Both the position numbers and the translations under genes were made by a program. Shown here one piece after another: positions 46,233 through 55,008 of a stretch of DNA of 64,000 nucleotides; within the stretch, counting starts at the first letter, position 1, and each line of letters opens with the position of its first letter. The stretch lies in the NCBI RefSeq assembly GCF_025989185.1, contig NZ_JAPDNT010000003.1, positions 1-64,000 on the forward strand, written 5' to 3'. The notes under the pieces were generated by a model, which saw only the letters and a program-made list of their open reading frames with translations, had not been told where the DNA came from and searched no databases. The stretch is from Limobrevibacterium gyesilva. Its GTDB lineage: Bacteria; Pseudomonadota; Alphaproteobacteria; Acetobacterales; Acetobacteraceae.

Positions 46233-47132
46233 TTACTCGGCGGCCTTGACGATCTTCGATGGGTCCGCGCCGACGCGGGATTCGCCGGCCTCGGCTGCGC
46301 GCGAGAGCCGGAAGTCGTAGCGCACCGCCGGCAGATCGAGCGGCGCCTGCGGATCGGCCTTGGCGGAAACCACGAGCGAGCGCGAGACGCCGAACACAGT
46401 GTCGCTGTCTATATGGTCGTCGTCGGCGAAATACAGCGCCGTGACCAGTTCGCGATAGCCCGCGGCGCCCACCAGGAAATGGATATGCGACGGGCGATAG
46501 CCGTGCCGCCCCTGCGCCCGCACCAGCTTGCCGACAGGACCATCCATCGGAACCATGTAGCCGAGCGGCCGCACCGTGCGGAAATGGTAGTTGCCGTCGG
46601 CGTCCGTGGTGAAGCAGCCGCGCATGTCCATCTGTTCGGAACTGCGCGCCTGCAGGTCGTACTGCCCGTGCTCATTGGTCTGCCAGACCTGCACGGTTGC
46701 GTCGGGAATGCCCTGGCCGCCGGCATCGAGCACGCGGCCGTACAACACGATCTCCGGCGCCGCAGTCTCGCTGAGAATGGAATCGCCAGGCTTCAGCTGC
46801 GGCGCGCCCTCGCGGTAGAATGGGCCGAGCAGGCTGGTATCGGTGCCTTTCTCCGGGGCGGTCTTGTCGTGCAGCGCATTGACCAGCGCGCTCAGCCCCA
46901 TCACGTCGGACAACAGGATGAACTCGGCGCGGATCGGCGTGCACATATGGCCGACCTCGGTGAGGAAGGTGATGCCCTTCAGCCATTCCGCGGGCGTCAG
47001 GTTCACCTCGCGGGCGAAGGCATGCAGGTGGCGGACGGCGGCGTCCATGATCTGTTTCAGGCGCGCGTCCGGGGTGTTCGCCATCTGCGTCAGGGCGGCC
47101 TCGGTGACCGTGAACTCGTCAAGGTCGTGCAC
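46233..47132 (-). CDS. Intradiol ring-cleavage dioxygenase, hydroxyquinol/catechol 1,2-dioxygenase type
   Basis: 299 residues from a GTG at 47132 with AGGAG 7 bases upstream; no nearby ATG serves. The non-haem Fe(III) ligands are recognisable as VLYGRVLDAGG and a second Tyr in RPLGYMVPMDGP, plus two His in GYRPSHIHFLV. N-terminal helical dimer domain (LTPAEWLKGITFLTEVG, LLGPFYREGAP) is present. Cleaves catechols between the hydroxyls. The neighbouring FAD monooxygenase suggests hydroxyquinol made from resorcinol-type phenols; catechol is the alternative. Confidence 0.88.
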   Translation of the reverse strand: MHDLDEFTVTEAALTQMANTPDARLKQIMDAAVRHLHAFAREVNLTPAEWLKGITFLTEVGHMCTPIRAEFILLSDVMGLSALVNALHDKTAPEKGTDTSLLGPFYREGAPQLKPGDSILSETAAPEIVLYGRVLDAGGQGIPDATVQVWQTNEHGQYDLQARSSEQMDMRGCFTTDADGNYHFRTVRPLGYMVPMDGPVGKLVRAQGRHGYRPSHIHFLVGAAGYRELVTALYFADDDHIDSDTVFGVSRSLVVSAKADPQAPLDLPAVRYDFRLSRAAEAGESRVGADPSKIVKAAE

Positions 47133-47300
47133 TGGAATACTCCTGGTTGCGTCCGCCGGCCGTGTGGTCAGGCTGTTGGAGATGTTTTGCCGGCCGCGCG
47201 CGGGCGGCATCTGGCGACCGCATGTGCGTTCCCGCCGGGGAACGACATTCCTGCCGGCGCGAAGGGGTGTCAACCGAAATTCGATCCAATCCGTCGGCGC

Positions 47301-48959
47301 TTACGCCGCCAGCCGCCGTGCCGCGTGATCGGCGCCACGGATCAGTTCGATCAGGCCGCCGGGGTCGTCAGGCAACCCGTCGCCGCGCCACGCCACGTGC
47401 TGATCGGGCCGCGACAGCACCAGCTTCTGCCGGTAGACGGCAGCGGCCTCCTCGGAATCTACGTCGAGCAGCGCGAGCGGAACCCCGCGCCGCGCCGCGG
47501 CCGTCAGCAGCGGCGCGACGTCCAGGCCAGAATCGAAGCGCAGCAGCGTGTAGCCCGGGCCCATCGCGTCGTAGAGCGACCGTCCGTCGCGCAACCAGAC
47601 ATGCGGCGTGCGGCAGCCCGGCACGGTCGAGGGGGTGAAGTCGTACATGCTGTAGGGTGGCGGCGCCTCGCCATCCGCGGCGATGATCGGCGAACCCGCA
47701 TAGAAATAGCCGAAGTTCAAGCCGCCGCAGCAATACTGCGTGACGTTCAGGTCGTAGGCCGCCTTGCCGACCTGCGCGCGCACCGCATCGCCCTCCGGCC
47801 CCGGCGCCTCGATATTCGCGGGCACCTCGCGCCGCGTGCGCGCCATGGCGGCGGCGTGGTTCATGGCGAACACCGACACCTGTTCGGTGATCGGCTGGCG
47901 TTCGGCCTCGTAGGCATCGAGGATCGCGGTGTCGGCCCATCCCTGCAGCACGGCGGCCAGTTGCCAGGTCAGGTTGGCGGCGTCGGCGATGCCCGCGTTC
48001 ATGCCGTATCCGGCATAGGGCACCCAGAGATGCGCGGCGTCGCCGGCGATGAACGCGCGGCGGTCGCGGAACCGGTCGGCGACCAGGCGGCGGCCGTACC
48101 AGTCCTCTTTGGTGATCACGTCGTATTCGAAGTCCGGCGGCGCGCCGATGATGGTGCGGATGGCCCAGTCGCGATCGACGGATTCGAAGTCGGGCTCGTC
48201 GTCCCTGAGGTAGTTGTGGATCAGCCAGCGCTCGTGCCCGTCGATCGCCATCACGTTGCCGCTGCGCCGCGGATTGAGCGAGAACATCACCCAGGCCGGC
48301 CGGTCCGGGATCAGCCCGATCAGCTTCGGGGCGCGGATATAGGTGGACTGCACCCGCTGCACCACGGCGTCGCCCTTCAGCGTGGCGCCGATGGCCTTGC
48401 GCACGGCGCTGCGCCCGCCGTCGCAGCCCAGCAGATAGCGGGCATGGATCGCGAACGTCGCGCCGTTGTCGAGGTTGCGCACGGTGGCGGTCACGCTGTC
48501 GGCATCCTGCGTGAAGCCGTCCACCGAACAGCGATTGAGAATGCGCACGCCGGGCATGGACGCGGCGTGCGCAAACAGCACGGGTTCGAGAAAGATCTGG
48601 TTGATGCGGTGCGGCGGCTCGGGCGTCGGCCACCAGGTATCGGGCCCGCCCGTCGCGGTGTAGCGCTCGGCGCGGCAGGGGATGGGGATGCGGGTGAGCT
48701 CGGTGCCCAGCGTGGTCGTGCGGTAGGAGATGTCGTTGGCGTAGTCGGGCGGCAGGCCGGTGTCGCGCACGGCGCGGGCGACGCCCAGGCGGCGGAAGAT
48801 CTCCATCGAACGGGCGGAGACATGGTTGCATTTCACGTTCGGCGGCGCGCCGCGATGGTGCAGTTCCACCACCGTGACATCGATGCCGCGCCAGGCGAGG
48901 TCCATCGCCGCAGTCAGCCCGACGGGTCCCCCGCCCACCACCAGCACGCTGGTCTCCAT
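47301..48959 (-). CDS. FAD-dependent aromatic monooxygenase (PHBH/MhpA type)
   Basis: 552 residues from the ATG at 48959 (GGGGAGG five bases upstream). FAD motif VVGGGPVGLTAAMDLAWRGIDVTVVE, the DG fingerprint LLGCDGGRSAVRKAIG, and GDAAHLWVPYAGYGMNAGIADAANL are complete. The C-terminal thioredoxin-like domain of phenol hydroxylases is present. It would hydroxylate a phenolic substrate with NAD(P)H and O2. It is on the same strand, 168 bases before the dioxygenase gene. Confidence 0.9.
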   Translation of the reverse strand: METSVLVVGGGPVGLTAAMDLAWRGIDVTVVELHHRGAPPNVKCNHVSARSMEIFRRLGVARAVRDTGLPPDYANDISYRTTTLGTELTRIPIPCRAERYTATGGPDTWWPTPEPPHRINQIFLEPVLFAHAASMPGVRILNRCSVDGFTQDADSVTATVRNLDNGATFAIHARYLLGCDGGRSAVRKAIGATLKGDAVVQRVQSTYIRAPKLIGLIPDRPAWVMFSLNPRRSGNVMAIDGHERWLIHNYLRDDEPDFESVDRDWAIRTIIGAPPDFEYDVITKEDWYGRRLVADRFRDRRAFIAGDAAHLWVPYAGYGMNAGIADAANLTWQLAAVLQGWADTAILDAYEAERQPITEQVSVFAMNHAAAMARTRREVPANIEAPGPEGDAVRAQVGKAAYDLNVTQYCCGGLNFGYFYAGSPIIAADGEAPPPYSMYDFTPSTVPGCRTPHVWLRDGRSLYDAMGPGYTLLRFDSGLDVAPLLTAAARRGVPLALLDVDSEEAAAVYRQKLVLSRPDQHVAWRGDGLPDDPGGLIELIRGADHAARRLAA

Positions 48960-49106
48960 AACGGCCTCCCCGCCCAATGGCCCGGCCGACAGGTTCCCGC
49001 CGGCGCGGCGGCGTTGCAAGACCGGCCCGGACCTGGTGTCCTGCCCCCGAAGTTCGCCGCATCTTGCGGCGGACGCAGGGGTCAGCAGGCCACTGAAAAC
49101 AAGAAG

Positions 49107-50651
49107 CTAGTGTCGCGCCGGCAAGGTTCGCTGCGTCAACCCCGCCGGCGACGCCACCAGCCGGGTCAGCCCGACCTCGGCATGCGCCATCCGCCAGGAC
49201 AGCATGCGCGACGCCGCCTCGGCACGCAGCCCGCGATACGCCGGATCGGCCGCGACGTTGCGCAGTTCGCCGGGATCGGCGGCGAGGTCGTACAGCACCG
49301 GCTCCAGGCCGGTGAAATGCACGTATTTCCACCGCGCGGTGCGCATCGCCGCCATCGGCCCCACGTCTGGCGAAATGTCCGCCGGCAGGCGCGACGGCTG
49401 CGGCCAGCCCCCGCGCAGGTCGTATTCGAAATGCACGGCATCCCGCCAGGTGGCGGGCGTGCCCCCCGCGAGCCAGGGGCGCAGCGATACCCCGTCGCAG
49501 CAGGCCGGCACGTCCAGCCCCAGCCAGTCCAGGATCGTCGGCATCAGGTCCACCGCTTCCGTGAACGCGTCGACCACGCGCCCGCGTGTCGCCCCGGACG
49601 AGGGGTCGCGGATGATCAGCGGCAGGTGGTAGCTCTGGTCGAACCAGCCGAGCTTGCTCAGCAGGTGGTGGTCGCCGAGTTGTTCGCCGTGGTCCGAGGT
49701 GAACACGATCAGCGTGTCGTCCCACTGGCCGGACCGCCGCAGTTCGGCCAGCACCTCGCCCACCCAATGGTCGATCTCGGCGATCAGGCCGTAATAGGCG
49801 CGCCGGGTCAGCATGACGGCGCGGTCGCTGAGTGCCGAGACCGGGCCTGTCGCGCCCTGGAAATACGACGCCTGCATCTGCGCCCCCAGCCAGTGCGCGA
49901 GCATCGGGTGCTGCGCCGCCTCCGCCGCCCGCGTGGCGGCGCGCAGCGGCGCGGGGATACGTGCCTCTGGCACCATGTCGTGATACGGCGCGGGGGCGGC
50001 GAAGGGCGGGTGCGGGCGAAAGAAGCCGAGATGCAGCAGCCAGGGCCGGCCCGGCCGGGTGGTGCGCAGGAATTCGATGCCGTGCGTGCCCGACCATGCC
50101 GTGTCCGACAGGGCGGCGGGAATGCGGCTCGGCGCGGCCGAGGGGCCGGCGGGTCCTTCCAGCGGCCGCCAGATATCCTGCGGGTCTTCCGGCAGAGCGA
50201 AGCCGCGGCTCGCCACCCAGCCCATATACGTGCGGAAATCCACCTCGTCGAAATGCGCGAATGTGCGGAACCCGTCCATCACGTCGCCGATCTCGGCGAA
50301 ACGGGGATCGGCGTGCGGCACCAGGCGCGGGTCCGGCGTGGTGGTGGTGTAGCCGACCAGGGCCGGGTCCATGCCGGCGCGCCGCACTTCGGTGGCGAGG
50401 TTGGGATGGCGGGCATCCAACGGCACGCCATTGGCCACCACCCGGTGGTTCATGACGTATTGCCCGGTCAGCATGGAGGCGCGGGCCGGGCCGCACGGCG
50501 CGCTCTGGCCGAAATGGTTGCGGAACAGCACGCCCTCGCCGGCCAGCGCATCGAGGTCGGGCGTCAGCGCCGCCGGATGGCCCAGCACGCTCAGGCTGTC
50601 GCCGCGCCACTGGTCGGCGATGATCAGAAGCACGTTCCTGGCACGGGGCAT
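49107..50651 (-). CDS. Phosphonate monoester hydrolase / arylsulfatase family enzyme
   Basis: 514 residues, matching the length of characterised rhizobial and Burkholderia phosphonate monoester hydrolases. The start NVLLIIADQWRGDSLSVLGHP and the formylglycine motif SAPCGPARAS (Cys53, C-x-P-x-R) are those of this group; HLGFFRPHPPF and TSDHGEQLGDHHLLSK complete the metal site. It needs a sulfatase-maturing enzyme. The enzymes are promiscuous on phosphonate, phosphate and sulfate esters. Divergent from a PhnZ-like gene, which favours a phosphonate role. No signal peptide. Confidence 0.87.
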   Translation of the reverse strand: MPRARNVLLIIADQWRGDSLSVLGHPAALTPDLDALAGEGVLFRNHFGQSAPCGPARASMLTGQYVMNHRVVANGVPLDARHPNLATEVRRAGMDPALVGYTTTTPDPRLVPHADPRFAEIGDVMDGFRTFAHFDEVDFRTYMGWVASRGFALPEDPQDIWRPLEGPAGPSAAPSRIPAALSDTAWSGTHGIEFLRTTRPGRPWLLHLGFFRPHPPFAAPAPYHDMVPEARIPAPLRAATRAAEAAQHPMLAHWLGAQMQASYFQGATGPVSALSDRAVMLTRRAYYGLIAEIDHWVGEVLAELRRSGQWDDTLIVFTSDHGEQLGDHHLLSKLGWFDQSYHLPLIIRDPSSGATRGRVVDAFTEAVDLMPTILDWLGLDVPACCDGVSLRPWLAGGTPATWRDAVHFEYDLRGGWPQPSRLPADISPDVGPMAAMRTARWKYVHFTGLEPVLYDLAADPGELRNVAADPAYRGLRAEAASRMLSWRMAHAEVGLTRLVASPAGLTQRTLPARH

Positions 50652-50723
50652 GGCGGCGTTTGTCCGAACACGAAAGGGCCAGTAGTTTCCGGCAAACAAG
50701 CCATCGCTGGAAGTGACACCCCG

Positions 50724-51293
50724 ATGACAGACGAACCCCTCGCCCGGATTGAAGCGTTGCTGGACGGTCATGGCCATGGCCGCTACGGCCTGCACGACAT
50801 CAACCAGCGCCAGCACGCCCTGCAGGCCGCGATGATGGCCGAGCGCGACGGCCGGCCCGATGCGCTGGTCACCGCCGCCCTGCTGCACGATATCGGCCAC
50901 ATGGTGCACGATCTCGGCGACAACCCGGCCGCGGCGGGCATCGACGACCGGCACGAGGAACTGGGCCACGCCTTCCTGGTGCAGTGGTTCGGCCCGGAGG
51001 TAACGGAGCCGGTGCGCCTGCATGTCGCGGCCAAGCGCTTCCTGTGCGCGACCGAGGTCGACTATGTCTCGAAACTGTCACGGGATTCCGTGCTGAGCCT
51101 GTCGCTGCAAGGCGGCCCGATGTCGCCCGGCGAGGTGACGGCGTTCCGCGCCCTGCCGCAATACGCGGCCGCCGTGCAGCTGCGCCGCTATGACGAGGCG
51201 GCGAAGGTGAAGGATCTCGCGACACCGCCCGTGCAGCACTTCCTGCCCGCCGTCGCGCGCTGCCTGCGGCAAGGCGGCGCCCCGGCGGGGTGA
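50724..51293 (+). CDS. PhnZ-like HD-domain mixed-valent di-iron oxygenase
   Basis: 189 residues. The HD metal-binding signature is QRQHALQAAMMAERDG and AALLHDIGHMVHDLGD, with DDRHEELGHAFL and VRLHVAAKRFL completing the two-iron site. It matches the HD proteins of phosphonate degradation operons (PhnZ/TmpB), which cleave C-P bonds of hydroxy-aminoalkylphosphonates with O2. The region that positions substrate in PhnZ reads GRYGLHDINQ here and differs, so the substrate may too. No PhnY hydroxylase is present in the window. Confidence 0.83.
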   Translation: MTDEPLARIEALLDGHGHGRYGLHDINQRQHALQAAMMAERDGRPDALVTAALLHDIGHMVHDLGDNPAAAGIDDRHEELGHAFLVQWFGPEVTEPVRLHVAAKRFLCATEVDYVSKLSRDSVLSLSLQGGPMSPGEVTAFRALPQYAAAVQLRRYDEAAKVKDLATPPVQHFLPAVARCLRQGGAPAG

Positions 51294-52003
51294 TGCAGTT
51301 CATCGCCGCCCCCGCCGCGCTGCCGCCGGGTCGCCGCGTCTATGCCATCGGCGACGTGCATGGCTGCGACGCCCTGCTCGCCGCCCTGCACGCGGCCATC
51401 GCCGACGACCTCGCGCGCCGCCCCTGCCCGGCCCCGCTGCTGCTGCATCTCGGCGACTACGTCGATCGCGGCCCGGACAGCCGCGGCGTGGTGGCGCGCC
51501 TCGCGGCGGGCGATCCGCTGCCGGGCGTGCCCACCGTCAACCTGATGGGCAACCACGAGCAGACCATGCTCGACGCGTTGTCCGGACAGGGTGCCGCGAT
51601 GACTGACTGGATGATCGCCGGTGGGCGCGAGGCCCTGCGCAGCTGGGGCGGCGACCCCGACGCGCCGCGCAGCATTTGGCCGGACGCGGTGCCTGCGCGG
51701 GACCGCGCGTTCCTGGGCGCGCTGTCGCTGATGCATCGCGAAGGCGGCTACCTGTTCGTGCATGCCGGCATCCGGCCAGGGATCGCGATCGATTGCCAGG
51801 CGCGGCAGGACCTGCTGAGCATCCGCCAGGCCTTCCTGTATTCCGAGGCCGATTTCGGCGTGGTGGTGGTGCACGGCCACACCCCGAAGCCCGATCCGGT
51901 GCTGCGCCACAACCGCATCGGCATCGACACGGGCGCGGTGTTCGGCGGGCGGCTGACCTGCGCGGTGCTGGAGGACGACCGGGTGGGCTTCCTCCAGGCT
52001 TGA
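51293..52003 (+). CDS. PPP-family metallophosphoesterase / serine-threonine phosphatase-like
   Basis: 236 residues from the ATG that overlaps the HD gene stop (TGATG). The PPP metal motifs are intact: AIGDVHGCDALL, LHLGDYVDRGPDSRG, NLMGNHEQTMLD and VVVHGHTPKPD. It could hydrolyse protein phosphoserine, diadenosine tetraphosphate or inorganic phosphate monoesters. Co-translation with the PhnZ-like gene raises a role in phosphate ester handling. Confidence 0.88.
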   Translation: MQFIAAPAALPPGRRVYAIGDVHGCDALLAALHAAIADDLARRPCPAPLLLHLGDYVDRGPDSRGVVARLAAGDPLPGVPTVNLMGNHEQTMLDALSGQGAAMTDWMIAGGREALRSWGGDPDAPRSIWPDAVPARDRAFLGALSLMHREGGYLFVHAGIRPGIAIDCQARQDLLSIRQAFLYSEADFGVVVVHGHTPKPDPVLRHNRIGIDTGAVFGGRLTCAVLEDDRVGFLQA

Positions 52004-52099
52004 GCGTGTTTGCGAAGTGCATAGTCGCCTGAAATTCAACGCCTGGTGCCCTCGCCTGGCCCCCTGCTGTTCCGCTGCCCAAAGAGCCGCTTTCGGCAC

Positions 52100-52579
52100 T
52101 TAGCGGGCGTTCGTCCCCTCCGCGCTGCTCCGGACGGGACCGCGTGCCTGCCTGTAGCCCCGCAGCATGATCACGACACCCACGAGGTTGAGCAGCGGAG
52201 GCGGCAACAACAGGATCCAGCCAAGCCGCGTCAGCGCTGGCACCGCCAGAATGTACGATACATCGGTAAACAGATCCGAGAAGCGTACGCCAGCGACGAC
52301 GGCCAGCCATTCCGGCTGCTTCCGCCAGCGCCACAGCGCGATTGCCTGCGCCAATGCGAACGCTGCCCACTGTCCCGCCGACCGGCGCAACAGCGCGACC
52401 TCCAGCCCGGCGGGCGCAGATTCATGGAGGAGCCGAAACCACAGATCCGGAATGACCCACGCCAGCACAAAGAGGAGCGTGTCCTCCGCCAGTGCGGCCC
52501 ACAGGTACACGAGGATGGCGACTCTCAGCCGTCGCTCGATCACGGCAGCCCTCGCCGAGGAGGATGAAGCCCGCGGCAT
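52100..52579 (-). CDS. Hypothetical integral membrane protein
   Basis: 159 residues with about four hydrophobic helices (VAILVYLWAALAEDTLLFVLAWVIPDLWF, AGQWAAFALAQAIALWRW, DVSYILAVPALTRLGWILLLPPPLLNLVGVVIML). The conserved-looking Asp/Glu in LAEDTLLF and FSDLFTDVSYIL are embedded in the membrane. A GTG start preceded by GAGGG, about 15 residues inside, is a possible alternative. No family recognised. Confidence 0.6.
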   Translation of the reverse strand: MPRASSSSARAAVIERRLRVAILVYLWAALAEDTLLFVLAWVIPDLWFRLLHESAPAGLEVALLRRSAGQWAAFALAQAIALWRWRKQPEWLAVVAGVRFSDLFTDVSYILAVPALTRLGWILLLPPPLLNLVGVVIMLRGYRQARGPVRSSAEGTNAR

Positions 52580-52638
52580 CTAACAACGGGCGGCATCTGC
52601 TTTCCAGCCTATCAGGCCGAGAAGCCATCCGTCAGATT

Positions 52639-53517
52639 TCATCGGCGAGCGGGCGGCGCCAGCGCCCAGGCAGCGTCCGTGACGCCGGCACGCGCCCGCG
52701 CCTCCGCCGGCGTGCATCCCTGGGCGCGTAGGTCACGCAGCGTGGCCGCGTTGTCGCGCTTTGCCAGGCGCCGGCCGGAGGCGTCGGTCAGCAGGCCGTG
52801 ATGGGCGTAGCGCGGCGCCGGCCAGCCCATCAGCGCCTGCAGCAGCCGGTGCAGATGCGTAGCCGGCTTCAGGTCGATGCCGCGGGTGACGAGGGTCACG
52901 CCCTGCAGCGCGTCGTCGTGGGTGACGCAAAGGTGATAGCTCGCCGGCGCGTCCTTGCGCGCCAGCACGGCGTCGCCGAAGCGCGCGGGGTCGCAGGCGA
53001 TGGTCCCCTCCCCCTCCTCCTCGAAGGACAGCGGGCCTGCCTGCGCAAGGGCGCGGGCCATGTCCAGGCGCAGCGCGTGCGGCACGCCGGCGGCGAGGCG
53101 GTCGGCGCGCTCCGCCGGCGACAGCGCCCGGCAGGTGCCGGGGTAGAGCGGCCCGCCATCCGGGGAATGCGGGGCACAGGCGGAACGGGCAACCTCGCGC
53201 TGGATGTCCGCACGGGTGCAGAAGCACGGATACAGCAGCCCGCGCGCCGCCAACCGGTCCAGCGCCGCCTGGTAGTCCGGCAGGTGGGCGGACTGCACCC
53301 GCACCGGGCCGTCCCAGTCCAGGCCCAGCCAGGCCAGGTCTTCCAGGATCGCGGCGGCGAATTCCGGGCGGCAGCGGCCGGGGTCGATGTCCTCCAGCCG
53401 CAGCAGGAACCGCCCGCCTTCGGCACGCGCCCGCCGCCACGCGGTCAAAGCTGCGTGTGCATGGCCAAGATGCAGATATCCGGTCGGGCTGGGGGCAAAG
53501 CGCGTGGTGGGCGGCAT
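52639..53517 (-). CDS. gluQ: Glutamyl-Q tRNA(Asp) synthetase
   Basis: 292 residues. A class I synthetase catalytic core without an anticodon-binding domain: RFAPSPTGYLHLGHAHAA (HIGH-type motif), LRLEDIDPGRC, the zinc site CFCTRADIQREV with later cysteine in YPGTC, and KRDNAATLR (KMSKS-type). It attaches glutamate to the queuosine base of tRNA(Asp). The start at 53517 is where homology begins. Confidence 0.92.
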   Translation of the reverse strand: MPPTTRFAPSPTGYLHLGHAHAALTAWRRARAEGGRFLLRLEDIDPGRCRPEFAAAILEDLAWLGLDWDGPVRVQSAHLPDYQAALDRLAARGLLYPCFCTRADIQREVARSACAPHSPDGGPLYPGTCRALSPAERADRLAAGVPHALRLDMARALAQAGPLSFEEEGEGTIACDPARFGDAVLARKDAPASYHLCVTHDDALQGVTLVTRGIDLKPATHLHRLLQALMGWPAPRYAHHGLLTDASGRRLAKRDNAATLRDLRAQGCTPAEARARAGVTDAAWALAPPARR

Positions 53518-53556
53518 GCGAGCCGGTATAGCGTGCCTGCGTCGGAGGAGAGAGAT

Positions 53557-54201
53557 ATGGCGGAACTGGACGGCCCGCGCTGGGGGCCGAAGGATGGGGC
53601 GGCGCGGCAGTTGGTCGTGCTGTGCCACGGCGTGGGCGCGGACGGACACGACCTCATCGACCTCGCGCCGCATTGGGCGCCGGCGCTGCCGCATGCCGCC
53701 TTCGCCGCACCCGACGGGCCGGAGCCGTACGACATGGCGCCGTTCGGGCGGCAATGGTTCAGCCTGACCGACCGCACCCCCGCACGGGTGGCGGCCGGGG
53801 TCGCGGCGGCGGCGGGGCCGCTCGACCGGTTCATCGATGCCGAGCTGCTGCGACTCGGCCTGCCGCCCGACGCCTATGCGCTCATGGGCTTCAGCCAGGG
53901 CGCGATGGCCGTGCTGTTCACGGGTCTGCGCCGGGCCACGCCGCCGCGCGCCATCCTCGCCTACTCCGGCGCCCTGGTATCCCCCGTGCCAGAGCTGCCC
54001 GGCCGGCCGCCGGTGCTGCTGGTGCACGGCGAAGCCGACCAGGTGGTGCCCGCGGAGCGGTCGCGACTCGCCGAATCCGCGTTGCAGGCCGCCGGATTCC
54101 CGGTCGAGGCGCTGTACTGCCCGCGCCTCGGCCATGGCATCGACGAGGCCGGGCTCTCGACCGGATCGTTGTTCCTGCAGCGCGTTTTCTCGGCCGGCTG
54201 A
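53557..54201 (+). CDS. Phospholipase/carboxylesterase family alpha/beta hydrolase (YpfH-like)
   Basis: 214 residues with GGAGGAGAGAG before the ATG. Nucleophile elbow GFSQGAMA, oxyanion region LVVLCHGVGADGHDL, catalytic Asp in VHGEADQVVP and His in LGHGIDEAG. Cytoplasmic esterase acting on acyl esters or thioesters; no defined substrate. Divergent from gluQ. Confidence 0.9.
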   Translation: MAELDGPRWGPKDGAARQLVVLCHGVGADGHDLIDLAPHWAPALPHAAFAAPDGPEPYDMAPFGRQWFSLTDRTPARVAAGVAAAAGPLDRFIDAELLRLGLPPDAYALMGFSQGAMAVLFTGLRRATPPRAILAYSGALVSPVPELPGRPPVLLVHGEADQVVPAERSRLAESALQAAGFPVEALYCPRLGHGIDEAGLSTGSLFLQRVFSAG

Positions 54202-54223
54202 CATGACGGTGGGATGAAACCGT

Positions 54224-54239
54224 GGGCATGCGGCTTGCA
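54224..54239 (+). promoter_or_regulatory. Candidate second sigma-54 promoter
   Basis: GGGCATGCGGCTTGCA has GG (54225-54226) and GC (54237-54238) exactly 12 bases apart and shares 14 consecutive bases with the promoter at 22137-22152. It is 115 bases before the TTG start of the HNH gene. No upstream array like that at 22045-22072 is seen, so this is weaker. Confidence 0.4.
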
Positions 54240-54353
54240 GGGCGTTCGCCGCGATGCGATAAAACCGCAGGTTCTCGGCGACGCACAACATCTGGCGGGT
54301 CGACTTGGCGAACTCCCCCCAGCGGTTGGGCCTGGCCTGACAGGGAGCAGGAT

Positions 54354-54914
54354 TTGCCAGACGGCGGGCGACATTTTCCAGCGCTTGTCCTGAATGCGGA
54401 TTTCCGTCCGCTGTCGTACTTCCCCCTGTCCGTATGGTCCTGGCAGGACGCGGTGAAGGCGGTGTTCCTCGATCGGGTGTCGGTGCTGAACGAATACGAC
54501 CACGAGGTCCGCTCGCCCAGCATCACCATGCGGCTGCCCAGCGTGATCGCGCTGAAGGACTACATCCCTGCCGCCCGCAAGCCGGCGTTCACGCGGTTCA
54601 ACGTGTTCCTGCGCGACGCCTTCAGCTGCCAGTATTGCGGCGATCGGCGACCAGCGCCCGACCTGACATTCGATCATGTGATTCCGCGTTGTCGCGGCGG
54701 GCGGACGACGTGGGAGAACGTCGTGGCCGCCTGCGGCGTCTGCAACCTGCACAAGGGCAGCCGGCTGCCGCGGGAATGCCACATGTTCCCGCGCATCGCG
54801 CCGCGCCAGCCCTCGACCTGGGAGCTGCAAGAGAACGGGCGGGCTTTCCCGCCCAACTACCTGCACCTGAGCTGGCGCGACTACCTGTACTGGGACAGCG
54901 AACTGGAAAGCTGA
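54354..54914 (+). CDS. HNH endonuclease
   Basis: 186 residues from a TTG start with GGGAG 7 bases upstream; the open frame extends to 54222 but the sequence before the TTG shows no conservation-like composition. The HNH core reads CQYCGDRRPAPDLTFDHVIPRCRGGRTTWENVVAACGVCNLHKG, with two zinc CxxC pairs and the catalytic DH. The N-terminal LVLNADFRPLSYFPLSVWSWQDAVKAVFLDRV is characteristic of a widespread alphaproteobacterial HNH group of unknown role. Confidence 0.87.
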   Translation: MPDGGRHFPALVLNADFRPLSYFPLSVWSWQDAVKAVFLDRVSVLNEYDHEVRSPSITMRLPSVIALKDYIPAARKPAFTRFNVFLRDAFSCQYCGDRRPAPDLTFDHVIPRCRGGRTTWENVVAACGVCNLHKGSRLPRECHMFPRIAPRQPSTWELQENGRAFPPNYLHLSWRDYLYWDSELES

Positions 54915-55008
54915 GCGCTGCCGCCATACGCCGAACTGGAATCGGACGGACGCCTGTGCTGAGATTCCGTGCCGGCCGTCGCAGAAGCGGCCGGACCGGG
55001 AGGCTGCC

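Noticed and set aside
46413-51293. A 1626-codon open frame on the plus strand
   Set aside because: Only its last 190 codons (50724-51293) are a real gene. The rest is antisense to the dioxygenase, monooxygenase and sulfatase genes and reflects high GC at third positions.
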